Assembly (NCBI GenBank): GCA_964388945.1
Contig: CAYMCM010000014.1
Coordinates: 1-42,917 of the forward strand
Length of the DNA stretch: 42,917 bases
DNA from: Roseburia_D sp964388945
GTDB taxonomy: Bacteria > Bacillota > Clostridia > Lachnospirales > Lachnospiraceae
Reading direction: 5' to 3'
The notes under the pieces are model-generated. The model was not told where the DNA came from. It saw nothing but the letters and a program-made list of their open reading frames with translations, and searched no databases. Each line of letters starts with the position of its first letter. Positions within the stretch are counted from its first letter, which is position 1. Both the position numbers and the translations under genes were made by a program. Positions 1-7,676 of the stretch are shown piece after piece.

Positions 1-2
1 CA

Positions 3-45
3 GACCCTTATAGGGTCAAAGCAAACCACCGGCTAAGCCGGTGGT
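3..45. repeat. Two adjacent perfect hairpins; possible IS200/IS605-like element end or terminator
   Basis: Positions 3-8 (GACCCT) pair with 12-17 (AGGGTC) around a 3-nt loop, and 25-34 (ACCACCGGCT) pair with 36-45 (AGCCGGTGGT). The second stem is followed after a short gap by an AT-rich tract (gatttttat). Tight paired hairpins at a fixed spacing are typical of IS200/IS605-type element ends. A terminator of a gene to the left of the window is the main alternative, although the T tract does not directly abut the stem. No transposase is visible in the window, so the call is tentative. Confidence 0.35.
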
Positions 46-143
46 CATGATTTTTATAATAATGGAAAAATGTGGTTTTCGTATTTGAAAGAGTAATGGT
101 CTGGCAAAGTAACTAAAAAGCAAAAAATAAACAGTATTGTTTC

Positions 144-155
144 TTACATATGTAA
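144..155. promoter_or_regulatory. 12-bp perfect palindrome in the gene-free left end, possible operator
   Basis: TTACATATGTAA is a perfect 12-bp palindrome about 170 bp upstream of the HPr-like gene. The surrounding 46-257 stretch is AT-rich and I see no gene in it. It could be a repressor site or chance in AT-rich DNA. Confidence 0.25.
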
Positions 156-257
156 CAAGGTTTGTTTGACGAAAAGTGTAAAAAAAACGAAAAAAATGTC
201 AGAAAAGCGCATATTTATCTGGAAATATCGGGATACTGACAAATCTTTGAGCAACGG

Positions 258-286
258 TTGTAAAGAAAAGCATTTCAGTGTATATT
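258..286 (+). promoter_or_regulatory. Putative sigma-A promoter of the HPr-like gene
   Basis: A TTGTAA -35 (258-263) and a TATATT -10 (281-286) are separated by exactly 17 bp. The -10 lies 40 bp before the proposed start codon. Confidence 0.55.
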
Positions 287-326
287 TATTAGGTAAACAA
301 TCATGTAGAAAAGGGTATTGGATGTT

Positions 327-563
327 ATGAAAAAGGTAAATGTATTACTCAATTCACCGGAAAAGGTGGGGAAGTTTATTCAGATTCTGCAAAAATATAA
401 TTGCAACTTTGATCTTGAATCCGGACGTGGATGTGTGGATGCAAAATCATTAATCGGTGTGATGAGTCTGAATCTCAAAAAGTGTGCGCAGTTATCGATT
501 CATGCAGATGATGCAGAAGCGGGGAAAGTAATCCAGAATATACAGGATTATGTTATCGAATAA
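327..563 (+). CDS. HPr-family protein lacking His-15 (Crh-like)
   Basis: This 78-residue protein resembles the C-terminal two thirds of HPr: residues 38-46 (DAKSLIGVM) match the regulatory Ser-46 helix, with Ser41 at the equivalent place. The N-terminal HARPA active-site loop is absent and replaced by SPEKVGKF, so it cannot carry the PEP-dependent phosphate of the PTS. This resembles Bacillus Crh, which keeps Ser-46 but lost His-15, and suggests a regulatory rather than transport role (inference). A TTG at 318 is possible, but ATG 327 sits 11 bp after the AGGG ribosome site and is preferred. The gene stands alone with its own promoter and terminator. The HPr-family call is firm; the regulatory role is not shown. 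Confidence 0.8.
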   Translation: MKKVNVLLNSPEKVGKFIQILQKYNCNFDLESGRGCVDAKSLIGVMSLNLKKCAQLSIHADDAEAGKVIQNIQDYVIE

Positions 564-578
564 GCTGTATGTGTGAAG

Positions 579-617
579 AAAAAGGATTTTTACCTGGATC
601 GGGTAAAAATCCTTTTT
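579..617. terminator. Bidirectional intrinsic terminator between convergent genes
   Basis: A 16-bp stem (579-594 with 602-617) encloses a loop of about 7 nt. It has A and T tracts on both flanks, so it can stop the HPr-like gene from the left and apbE from the right. Confidence 0.85.
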
Positions 618-620
618 CTA

Positions 621-1643
621 TTATTCGGAAATGAGCTGAAACGGTATCGTGGTGCCGATGCCGGAAGAAGTATGGACTTCACCATCGGAGGTAATGAAAA
701 TTGCTTCGGTATCCGGAAGTGATTCGATCAGTTTCATTCCTTCATCCAGACCAAGTGAAAAGCAGGTAGTGCTGAGTCCGTCACCGTCTACGGAATTAGA
801 GCAGATAATCGTGACACCGGTCAGGTCATTCTCATAGGGATATCCGGTCTTAGGATTTAAGAGGTGATGATACAAAACGCCGTCTTTTTCAAAATATCGT
901 TCATAGACACCGGAACTTACCACAGTGCCATTTGAAATCGAGACAGTGGCAAGGGCGGTTCCTGTATCAGAAAAAGGTTTCTGGATACCGATCCGGTAAT
1001 CAGAACCATCTTCTTTCGGCCCGATCGTAAGGACATTGCCGCCGAGATTGATGATGCCGCTTTTGATGCCGTTTTCATTCAGGTATGCTTTCATTTTATC
1101 TGCGATAAAACCTTTTGCAATGCCGCCGAGATCAATAGCGGTATTCGGATCGTTTAAAGTGACTGTGTTTTCAGATAGCGTTATATTTTGATAATCAATC
1201 GTAGAAACAGCGGCGGTAATAGCGTCAGCATCCGGTACGATACCGGGGTTTTCAGAAAAATCCCAGAGTGAGGATAAGTTTCCGATCGTGATGTCAAACT
1301 GACCACCGCTTAAAGTACCGTAATTTATCCCTTCCCGGATCAGTTCGGTTGTTTCCGGTGAGACGGTGACTGGTGATCCGCCAGAAGCGTTGATCTTTGC
1401 AACATCGCTCGTTTCAATGGTCGTGCTGAATAGCTTTTCGTATTTGTCTGCCAGCGCAAAGCAGCCGTCAAGGTAATCGGTGTCATCCGAGTCATAAAGT
1501 GTGACTTTGATCACCGTGTCAAAATAAAAGCCCGTTTTGGAGATTGAACTATCGGTTTCTTCTACGGACGAATTGTAATAAACTCCTAAGATCAGACCGG
1601 CAAAGCATAAAATGCCGAGCACAGACAGTATTTTTTTTCGCAT
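621..1643 (-). CDS. apbE: ApbE-family FAD:protein FMN transferase
   Basis: The family transfers FMN from FAD to a Thr/Ser of extracytoplasmic redox proteins. The 340-residue protein starts with a hydrophobic signal/anchor (about 5-23) without a good lipobox. It then shows the ApbE core: DLGGIAKGFIADK (171-183), the NLGGN turn (199-203), HLLNPKTGYP (260-269) and the D-x-x-x-L-S-T metal/catalytic region (286-292). The length is normal for the family. It is monocistronic and convergent with the HPr-like gene. Its flavinylation target is not adjacent; a NusG_II/Gx-transporter pair of the kind found in flavin-based electron-transfer loci lies about 4.5 kb away on the other strand. Confidence 0.93.
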   Translation of the reverse strand: MRKKILSVLGILCFAGLILGVYYNSSVEETDSSISKTGFYFDTVIKVTLYDSDDTDYLDGCFALADKYEKLFSTTIETSDVAKINASGGSPVTVSPETTELIREGINYGTLSGGQFDITIGNLSSLWDFSENPGIVPDADAITAAVSTIDYQNITLSENTVTLNDPNTAIDLGGIAKGFIADKMKAYLNENGIKSGIINLGGNVLTIGPKEDGSDYRIGIQKPFSDTGTALATVSISNGTVVSSGVYERYFEKDGVLYHHLLNPKTGYPYENDLTGVTIICSNSVDGDGLSTTCFSLGLDEGMKLIESLPDTEAIFITSDGEVHTSSGIGTTIPFQLISE

Positions 1644-1744
1644 ACTATAAAATTCCTTTTCTTTTCGTTATTCATATACTTAATTAAGATAGCACAACGG
1701 GGCGGAGTAGACAAGATGCGATAAAAATGAAATAGGGAGATGAT

Positions 1745-1773
1745 TTTTCAAGGGAGATATGGTAAAGTATATA
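1745..1773 (+). promoter_or_regulatory. Putative promoter of the proB operon
   Basis: TTTTCA (1745-1750) and TATATA (1768-1773) are spaced by 17 bp, 40 bp upstream of proB. The hexamers are moderate matches. Confidence 0.4.
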
Positions 1774-1813
1774 GTTAGTGAATATTAAGAAAAAATAACG
1801 AGGTTCTTATAAA

Positions 1814-2662
1814 ATGGAAGATAAAAAACAGGAAACACGAAATCGGCGCGTGGTCGTAAAGATTGGTTCGTCTTCTTTGCAGCATCCGCAGACAGGGGAT
1901 ATGAACTTGATCAAGATGGAGCATCTTGCACGGGAACTGTGCGATCTGAGGAATCAGGGAATCGATGTCTGTCTGGTTTCTTCCGGGGCAATCGCAACCG
2001 GAAGAAAGACGATCGGACTGAAAGAGCGTCCGAAAAATACGTCAGTCAAACAGGCATGTGCCGCAGTTGGACAGGCTAAGCTCATGATGATCTATCAGAA
2101 GATCTTTGCAGAGTATAATCAGATGGTCGGTCAGGTTCTGATGACCAAAAATACGATGATCAACAATGTATCACGGAAAAATGCACAGAATACGTTTGAG
2201 GAACTGTTCCATCTCGGAGTGATTCCAATCGTGAATGAAAATGATACGATCTCTACTTATGAAATGTGTTTTGGTGATAATGATACGCTTTCTGCGATTG
2301 TAGCATCTTTGGTAGGAGCGGATCTTTTGATCCTGCTTTCCGATATTGACGGATTGTTTACGGATGATCCGCATAAAAATAAAGATGCAAAGCTGATTCG
2401 CGTGGTGGAACAGTTGGATAATCAGATCTTACATATGGCAAAAGGATCGACCGGCAGTGATGTCGGAACAGGCGGCATGGCAACCAAGCTTACTGCAGCG
2501 CACATTGCAACACTCTCCGGAGCAGATATGATCATTGCAAATGGAGAAGATGTGGGGATCATTCATAAAATATTTGAGGATGATTATGTCGGAACATTGT
2601 TCCGGGCACATAAAAATGAAGATTTTTATATCGCAGATTATATTGAAGAAAGTATAGGTTAG
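1814..2662 (+). CDS. proB: Glutamate 5-kinase
   Basis: Catalyses ATP-dependent phosphorylation of glutamate, the first step of proline synthesis. The amino-acid-kinase fold is clear: VVVKIGSSSL (13-22) binds phosphate, LVSSGAIATG follows, VNENDTIS and FGDNDTLSA bind glutamate, and SDIDGLFTDDP and GTGGMATKL lie in the ATP region. At 282 residues it is the short form without a C-terminal PUA domain. The start is ATG 1814 with a weak upstream GAGG. It leads a tight operon (UPF0291, fthC, proA); proA, its pathway partner, lies two genes downstream rather than adjacent. Confidence 0.96.
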   Translation: MEDKKQETRNRRVVVKIGSSSLQHPQTGDMNLIKMEHLARELCDLRNQGIDVCLVSSGAIATGRKTIGLKERPKNTSVKQACAAVGQAKLMMIYQKIFAEYNQMVGQVLMTKNTMINNVSRKNAQNTFEELFHLGVIPIVNENDTISTYEMCFGDNDTLSAIVASLVGADLLILLSDIDGLFTDDPHKNKDAKLIRVVEQLDNQILHMAKGSTGSDVGTGGMATKLTAAHIATLSGADMIIANGEDVGIIHKIFEDDYVGTLFRAHKNEDFYIADYIEESIG

Positions 2663-2666
2663 AAAA

Positions 2667-2888
2667 ATGAACGATAGTAAAATTGCAAGAATCAATGAAT
2701 TGTACAAAAAATCAAAAGCAGAAGGACTTACTGATGCAGAGCGTGAGGAACAGGCAATCTTAAGACAGGAATTTGTTGCCAGTGTCCGTAAAAACTTAAA
2801 GAGTCAGTTGGATAATATTGATATTCAGAATGCAGATGGCTCCGTGGAAAATCTCGGAGAGAAATATGGAAACAAAAAAGCAAATTAG
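2667..2888 (+). CDS. UPF0291 (DUF896, YnzC-like) small cytoplasmic protein
   Basis: The 73-residue protein has the family's helical-hairpin signature: KIARINELYKKSK near the N terminus, GLTDAEREEQ, then LRQEF and RKNLKSQLDNI. B. subtilis YnzC is the known structural representative; no biochemical role is established. It starts 5 bp after proB and its 3' end overlaps fthC by 23 bp, so it is translated as part of the proB-proA operon. Confidence 0.9.
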   Translation: MNDSKIARINELYKKSKAEGLTDAEREEQAILRQEFVASVRKNLKSQLDNIDIQNADGSVENLGEKYGNKKAN

Positions 2889-3423
2889 AAAAGACTATAA
2901 AAAAAGGCGTGAAGCAATGACCGAAGCGGAGGTGCTTCTGGCATCGGAACGTATATGTGAAGTGATCGCATCAGACGAATGCTATAAAAATACAGAAAAT
3001 ATTGGATTTTATTATCCGCTTGGCAAAGAGGTACGTTTGATCGAACTGGTAAAACAGGCATGGCAGACAGGAAAAAAGACATGGTTTCCGCGGGTGAACG
3101 GTGAGACGATGGATTTTTATGAGATTACGGATCTCTCACAGCTTGCGGAAGGGTGTTTCCATGTAATGGAACCGCTTGCATCCTGCGGCAGTGCTGGTGT
3201 ACCGGAATTGATACTGGTTCCGGGTGTGGTGTTTGACCGGATGGGAAACCGCGCAGGATATGGTATGGGGTTTTATGACCGGTATCTTTTAGCGCACCCG
3301 GATTGTATTCGGATGGGCATTGCGTGTGAGAGACAGATCACGCAACAGATCCCGGCAGAGGAGCAGGATGTTCGTATGCAGTATCTGGCAACGGAACTGG
3401 GAATAAAAAGAATAGGAGGATAA
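2866..3423 (+). CDS. fthC: 5-formyltetrahydrofolate cyclo-ligase
   Basis: Converts 5-formyl-THF to 5,10-methenyl-THF using ATP. The 185-residue protein carries the family's N-terminal KKQIRKDYKKRREAM basic helix, GFYYPLGKEV, and the C-terminal signature LVPGVVFDRMGNRAGYGMGF (ATP/phosphate loop) followed by YDRYL. The frame is open from 2818, but the start at ATG 2866 is preferred because a GGAGAG site lies just before it and the extra upstream residues do not look like the family. It overlaps the preceding UPF0291 gene by 23 bp. Confidence 0.94.
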   Translation: METKKQIRKDYKKRREAMTEAEVLLASERICEVIASDECYKNTENIGFYYPLGKEVRLIELVKQAWQTGKKTWFPRVNGETMDFYEITDLSQLAEGCFHVMEPLASCGSAGVPELILVPGVVFDRMGNRAGYGMGFYDRYLLAHPDCIRMGIACERQITQQIPAEEQDVRMQYLATELGIKRIGG

Positions 3424-3427
3424 GGGA

Positions 3428-4690
3428 ATGGAACTGGAAGAGATTGGAAAGAGAGCAAAAAAAGCGGAAAGTACAATGCGTGTACTGGATACCAACAGGA
3501 AAAATGAGGTATTGCAGAAAGCAGCAGAAAATCTGAAACGGGATCAGGAAAAAATCTTAAAAGCCAATGCCGTTGATATGGAAAACGGAAGAAAAAAAGG
3601 AATGCCGGATGGACTGCTGGATCGTCTGCTTTTAACCGAACAGCGCATTGCCCAGATGGCGGAAGGATTGTGTCAGGTAGCGGCACTGGAAGATCCGATC
3701 GGAGAAGTTCTTTCCATGAAAAAGCGTCCGAATGGACTGCTGATCGGACAGAAGCGAGTTCCGCTCGGTGTGGTTGGAATCATTTACGAGGCGAGACCGA
3801 ATGTGACGGCAGATGCATTTGCACTGTGTTTTAAAACAGGAAATGTTGTTATCTTAAAGGGCGGCAGTGATGCGCTTTATTCCAATCAGGCGATCGTGGA
3901 AAGTATTCAGAGTACGCTGTGTGAATTGTCTCTTCCGGAAACTGCGATTCAGCTTATCTGTGATACCAGCCATGAAACGGCAGAGAAATTTATGAAGATG
4001 AATGGCTATGTCGATGTCCTGATCCCAAGAGGCGGTGCAGGACTGATCCGTACCGTGGTAAAAAATGCAACCGTTCCGGTTATTGAGACAGGAACCGGAA
4101 ACTGTCATGTTTTTGTAGATGAGAGTGCGGATTTTGATATGGCAGTCAATATTATTTACAATGCAAAAACACAGCGCATCGGGGTATGTAATGCTTGTGA
4201 ATCAATCGTGGTTCATGAGAAGATCGTGGATGCATTCATGCCGGTACTTGCGGAGCGCTTAAAAGAAAAGCATGTGGAGATCAGAGGCGATGAGCGTGTG
4301 ATGCAGGCGCTTGTCGAAAAAGCAGATGATGCGGGCGTAAAAAAAGCGACCGAGGAAGACTGGGGAACGGAATATCTGGATTATATTATTTCTGCAAAGA
4401 CAGTTAAAAATGTGGATGAGGCGATCGCCCATATCAATCAATATAATACGGGTCATTCAGAGGCCATCATTACGGAGAGCTACTGCAATGCCGAGAAGTT
4501 TTTAAATGAAGTGGATGCGGCTGCGGTGTATGTTAATGCATCGACCAGATTTACCGATGGCTTTGAATTTGGTTTCGGTGCGGAGATTGGGATCAGTACG
4601 CAGAAGCTTCACGCAAGAGGACCAATGGGACTCCTTGCATTGACCAGTACCAAATATATCATCTATGGAAACGGTCAGGTCAGAAAGTAA
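3428..4690 (+). CDS. proA: Gamma-glutamyl phosphate reductase
   Basis: NADPH-dependent reduction of glutamyl-5-phosphate to the semialdehyde, the second proline step. The 420-residue aldehyde-dehydrogenase-fold protein has the KRVPLGVVGIIYEARPNVT nucleotide-binding start, LKGGSDA, RGGAGLIRTV, the catalytic-cysteine segment IGVCNACES and the C-terminal FGFGAEIGISTQKLHARGPM. AGGAGG at 3415-3420 sets ATG 3428. It completes the proB-UPF0291-fthC-proA operon. Confidence 0.97.
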   Translation: MELEEIGKRAKKAESTMRVLDTNRKNEVLQKAAENLKRDQEKILKANAVDMENGRKKGMPDGLLDRLLLTEQRIAQMAEGLCQVAALEDPIGEVLSMKKRPNGLLIGQKRVPLGVVGIIYEARPNVTADAFALCFKTGNVVILKGGSDALYSNQAIVESIQSTLCELSLPETAIQLICDTSHETAEKFMKMNGYVDVLIPRGGAGLIRTVVKNATVPVIETGTGNCHVFVDESADFDMAVNIIYNAKTQRIGVCNACESIVVHEKIVDAFMPVLAERLKEKHVEIRGDERVMQALVEKADDAGVKKATEEDWGTEYLDYIISAKTVKNVDEAIAHINQYNTGHSEAIITESYCNAEKFLNEVDAAAVYVNASTRFTDGFEFGFGAEIGISTQKLHARGPMGLLALTSTKYIIYGNGQVRK

Positions 4691-4709
4691 GACATAGAAA
4701 GAGGATTTT

Positions 4710-6149
4710 ATGAGGGAATTAACAGAAGTAAAAATGAGCACGCAGGTTCCGGAGATGGAACCGCAGCGCCAGTTCTACTATATGGAGGTCGCAAAGCAGT
4801 ATGTGCGGCAGTTAGAAGAGAAAAAGGGGAGAAAGCTGACATTCCATGTTTCGACCTTTGGCTGTCAGATGAATGCGCGTGATTCTGAAAAGCTGACCGG
4901 AATTTTAGAAACGATCGGCTATGTAAATACAGATACGGAGGAAGCAGATTTTGTCATCTATAATACCTGTACCGTCCGGGAAAATGCAAACAATAAGGTT
5001 TATGGAAGACTGGGCTATCTGAATGGATTTAAGAAAAAAGACCATGATATGATGATCGCACTCTGCGGTTGCATGATGCAGGAAGAAAAAGTGGTTGAGA
5101 AGATAAAATCGAGCTATCGCTTTGTGGATCTCATTTTCGGAACGCATAATATTTACAAATTTGCAGAACTTTTAGTGCAGGCGTTCGAAGCAGATCGGAT
5201 GGTAGTGGATGTCTGGAAGGATACGGACAAGATTGTGGAAGATCTTCCGGTTGAACGTAAGTATGCTTTTAAATCCGGTGTCAACATCATGTTCGGCTGC
5301 AATAACTTCTGCAGTTATTGTATCGTGCCATATGTCCGGGGAAGAGAGCGGAGCAGGGAGCCAAAAGATATTATCCGTGAAATTGAACGTCTGGTGGATG
5401 AGGGTGTGGTGGAAGTCATGCTGCTCGGGCAGAATGTCAATTCCTATGGAAAAAATTTAGAGCATCCGATCACATTCGCACAGCTTTTGCAGGAAGTGGA
5501 GAAGATTGAAGGGTTGGAACGAATCCGTTTTATGACGTCCCATCCGAAGGATCTGTCGGATGAATTGATCGAAGTGATGAAACATTCGAAAAAAATCTGT
5601 AAACATCTGCATCTGCCGCTTCAGTCCGGAAGTTCCAGACTGTTAAAGATCATGAATCGTCATTATACCAAGGAGCAGTATCTGGAGCTGGTAGAAAAAA
5701 TACGCGCGGCAGTGCCGGATATTGCGATCACAACGGATATTATCGTGGGATTTCCGGGTGAGACAGATGAGGATTTTATAGAGACAATGGATGTCGTGGA
5801 AAAGGTGCGCTACGACAGTGCGTTTACTTTTATTTACTCCAAACGTACCGGGACTCCGGCAGCAGAGATGGAAGATCAGGTGCCGGAGGATGTAGTAAAG
5901 GCGCGGTTTGATCGTTTGCTCGCCAGAGTACAGACCATTGCGGCACAGAAAGCGGAAACGTTTACCGGACAGACGCAGGATGTGCTGATTGAACATGTCA
6001 ACGAGCAGGATTCTCATCTGGTGACGGGAAGATTGTCGAATAATTCCACGGTGCATCTGCCGGGAACAGAGGATATGATCGGAAAGCTGATTCCGGTCTG
6101 CCTGAAAGAGTGCAAAGGATTTTATTATCTGGGTGAATCAGTTGAATAA
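4710..6149 (+). CDS. miaB: tRNA-2-methylthio-N6-dimethylallyladenosine synthase
   Basis: Radical-SAM methylthiotransferase modifying A37 of tRNAs that read UNN codons. Order: an N-terminal extension of about 45 residues; the UPF0004 domain with auxiliary-cluster cysteines C52, C87 and C121; the radical-SAM domain with C197-x3-C201-x2-C204; and a C-terminal TRAM domain (about 415-479). MiaB rather than RimO is indicated by NTCTVRENA and by CIVPYVRGRERSR. ATG 4710 has an AGAGGA site; a later Met9 is a less likely start. It follows proA by 19 bp and overlaps the next gene by 17 bp. Confidence 0.96.
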   Translation: MRELTEVKMSTQVPEMEPQRQFYYMEVAKQYVRQLEEKKGRKLTFHVSTFGCQMNARDSEKLTGILETIGYVNTDTEEADFVIYNTCTVRENANNKVYGRLGYLNGFKKKDHDMMIALCGCMMQEEKVVEKIKSSYRFVDLIFGTHNIYKFAELLVQAFEADRMVVDVWKDTDKIVEDLPVERKYAFKSGVNIMFGCNNFCSYCIVPYVRGRERSREPKDIIREIERLVDEGVVEVMLLGQNVNSYGKNLEHPITFAQLLQEVEKIEGLERIRFMTSHPKDLSDELIEVMKHSKKICKHLHLPLQSGSSRLLKIMNRHYTKEQYLELVEKIRAAVPDIAITTDIIVGFPGETDEDFIETMDVVEKVRYDSAFTFIYSKRTGTPAAEMEDQVPEDVVKARFDRLLARVQTIAAQKAETFTGQTQDVLIEHVNEQDSHLVTGRLSNNSTVHLPGTEDMIGKLIPVCLKECKGFYYLGESVE

Positions 6150-6528
6150 AAAACGAATTGGAAAAAATGATATACTGCTGATCGGCGGACTGATCGCAGC
6201 GGCATTGGTGCTGTTTTTTTTCGTACAGATCTTTCATGGAAAGAGCGGGGCTTATGCAGAAGTGACCATAGACGGAGAACTGTATGGAACTTACGCGCTT
6301 TATGAAGATCAGACCGTTTTGATCCGGCAGAACGGCATGGTCACAAATACACTTACGATAAAAGATGGGAAGGCAGATATGACAGATGCTGACTGTCCGG
6401 ATCTTCTTTGCGTGCATCAGCGTTCGATTGGCAAGGAAAATGAGACAATCGTGTGTCTGCCGAATAAAGTAGTTGTAAAAATTGTGGGAGCAAAAGAAAA
6501 GAGCGATATGGACTCCATAGCGGGGTGA
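6133..6528 (+). CDS. NusG domain II-containing membrane-anchored protein (EetA-like family)
   Basis: The 131-residue protein has one N-terminal membrane helix (about 13-33) and an extracytoplasmic beta domain of the NusG_II family, ending in the characteristic C88-PDLL-C93 ... IV-C108-LPNKVVV pattern. These proteins are almost always paired with a Gx transporter, as here. In flavin-based extracellular electron transfer loci the EetA/EetB pair has this architecture (from memory). The start is GTG 6133, overlapping miaB by 17 bp; no in-frame ATG fits. The precise function is unknown. Confidence 0.85.
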   Translation: MNQLNKKRIGKNDILLIGGLIAAALVLFFFVQIFHGKSGAYAEVTIDGELYGTYALYEDQTVLIRQNGMVTNTLTIKDGKADMTDADCPDLLCVHQRSIGKENETIVCLPNKVVVKIVGAKEKSDMDSIAG

Positions 6529-6533
6529 TCAAT

Positions 6534-7031
6534 ATGAGAACAAAAAAAATCGCATATCTCGGAGTATTTCTGGCACTTGCGCTGATTCTAAGCTATGTGG
6601 AATCATTGATCCCATTTTATTTTGGGATTCCAGGGGTAAAACTTGGGCTGACGAATCTGATCGTGGTCGTCATGCTTTATTGTACCGGAGCAAAGGAGGC
6701 ATTTGGCGTTTCTGTTGCGCGAATCCTGCTTGCCGGATTTTTGTTTGGAAATCTGTTTAGTATTCTTTACAGTCTGGCAGGAGGCATTTTAAGCTTCGCG
6801 GTCATGTGTGCTGTAAAAAGAACGAAAAAATTTCATATAGTCTCTGTCAGTGTGGCGGGGGGCATTTCACACAATATCGGTCAGCTTTTAGCGGCAGCAT
6901 TTGTGGTTCAGACATATGATATTTTTTATTATATGCCGTTTCTTCTGATCGCCGGTGTGGCAACAGGATTTGTGATCGGTATGCTGGCACAGGAATTTAT
7001 CCTGCGTTTTGAGAAACAGTTTCATTTTTAA
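6534..7031 (+). CDS. Gx transporter family membrane protein (EetB-like; formerly heptaprenyl diphosphate synthase component I)
   Basis: A polytopic membrane protein with about five to six helices in 165 residues and the family segments SYVESLIPF, GIPGVKLGLTNL and AGGILSFAVM. It resembles small ECF-S-type substrate binders. An in-frame GTG at 6525 exists, but GGGGTGATC (6522-6530) is an excellent anti-16S match that points to ATG 6534. It is paired with the NusG_II protein upstream and followed 12 bp later by ruvA. The old synthase annotation is not supported by any prenyltransferase motif; the substrate is unknown. Confidence 0.85.
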   Translation: MRTKKIAYLGVFLALALILSYVESLIPFYFGIPGVKLGLTNLIVVVMLYCTGAKEAFGVSVARILLAGFLFGNLFSILYSLAGGILSFAVMCAVKRTKKFHIVSVSVAGGISHNIGQLLAAAFVVQTYDIFYYMPFLLIAGVATGFVIGMLAQEFILRFEKQFHF

Positions 7032-7043
7032 AGGAGAGAGATT

Positions 7044-7664
7044 ATGTATTCCTATATCAAAGGAGAATTGGTGGAGATCGCGGAAGATTTGATCGTAGTC
7101 GAAGCAAATAGTATTGGATATAACATCCATGTACCGGGACAGGTGCTGTCATATCTGCCGGAGCGTGGAAGTGAGGTAAAGATTTATACCTATCTCTATA
7201 TCAGGGAGGACGCTATGATGCTTTACGGTTTTCGGACGAAAGATGATCTGAATGTTTTTAAACTGCTGCTTGGCGTATCCGGTATCGGCCCTAAAGGAGC
7301 GCTTGCGATCCTGTCTGTTATGACAACGGATGATCTGCGTTTTGCAGTGCTTGGGGATGATGAAAAGACGATCGCAAAAGCACCGGGAATCGGTGCGAAG
7401 ACAGCAAAACGTCTGATTCTGGAATTGAAGGACAAGTTAAAACTGGAAGATGCCTTTGAATCGGCGCTCGAACATGGACAGGAAATTGCAGGTGCACAGG
7501 GACAGAGTACGAACGCAGTCAAAAACGAGGCAGTACAGGCACTTACCGCACTTGGCTATTCTTCAAGTGAAGCATTAAAAGCATTGCAGAATGTGGAGAT
7601 CACAGATGGTATGGATGTGGAAACGGTATTAAAAAGCGCGTTAAAACAGATGGCGTTTCTATAA
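7044..7664 (+). CDS. ruvA: Holliday junction branch migration protein RuvA
   Basis: The 206-residue protein has an OB-fold domain I (MYSYIKGELVEI ... IREDAMMLYGF), two helix-hairpin-helix motifs (LLGVSGIGPKGAL and IAKAPGIGAKTAKRLILELK) and a C-terminal UBA-like domain III (EAVQALTALGYSSSEA) that contacts RuvB. RuvA tetramers grip four-way junctions and load RuvB. AAGGAGAG precedes ATG 7044. ruvB starts 12 bp after its stop. Confidence 0.97.
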   Translation: MYSYIKGELVEIAEDLIVVEANSIGYNIHVPGQVLSYLPERGSEVKIYTYLYIREDAMMLYGFRTKDDLNVFKLLLGVSGIGPKGALAILSVMTTDDLRFAVLGDDEKTIAKAPGIGAKTAKRLILELKDKLKLEDAFESALEHGQEIAGAQGQSTNAVKNEAVQALTALGYSSSEALKALQNVEITDGMDVETVLKSALKQMAFL

Positions 7665-7676
7665 GAGGAGTTTTAC

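Noticed and set aside
6525..6533. GTG 6525 as the start of the Gx transporter
   Set aside because: GGGGTGATC at 6522-6530 is the ribosome site itself and points to ATG 6534.
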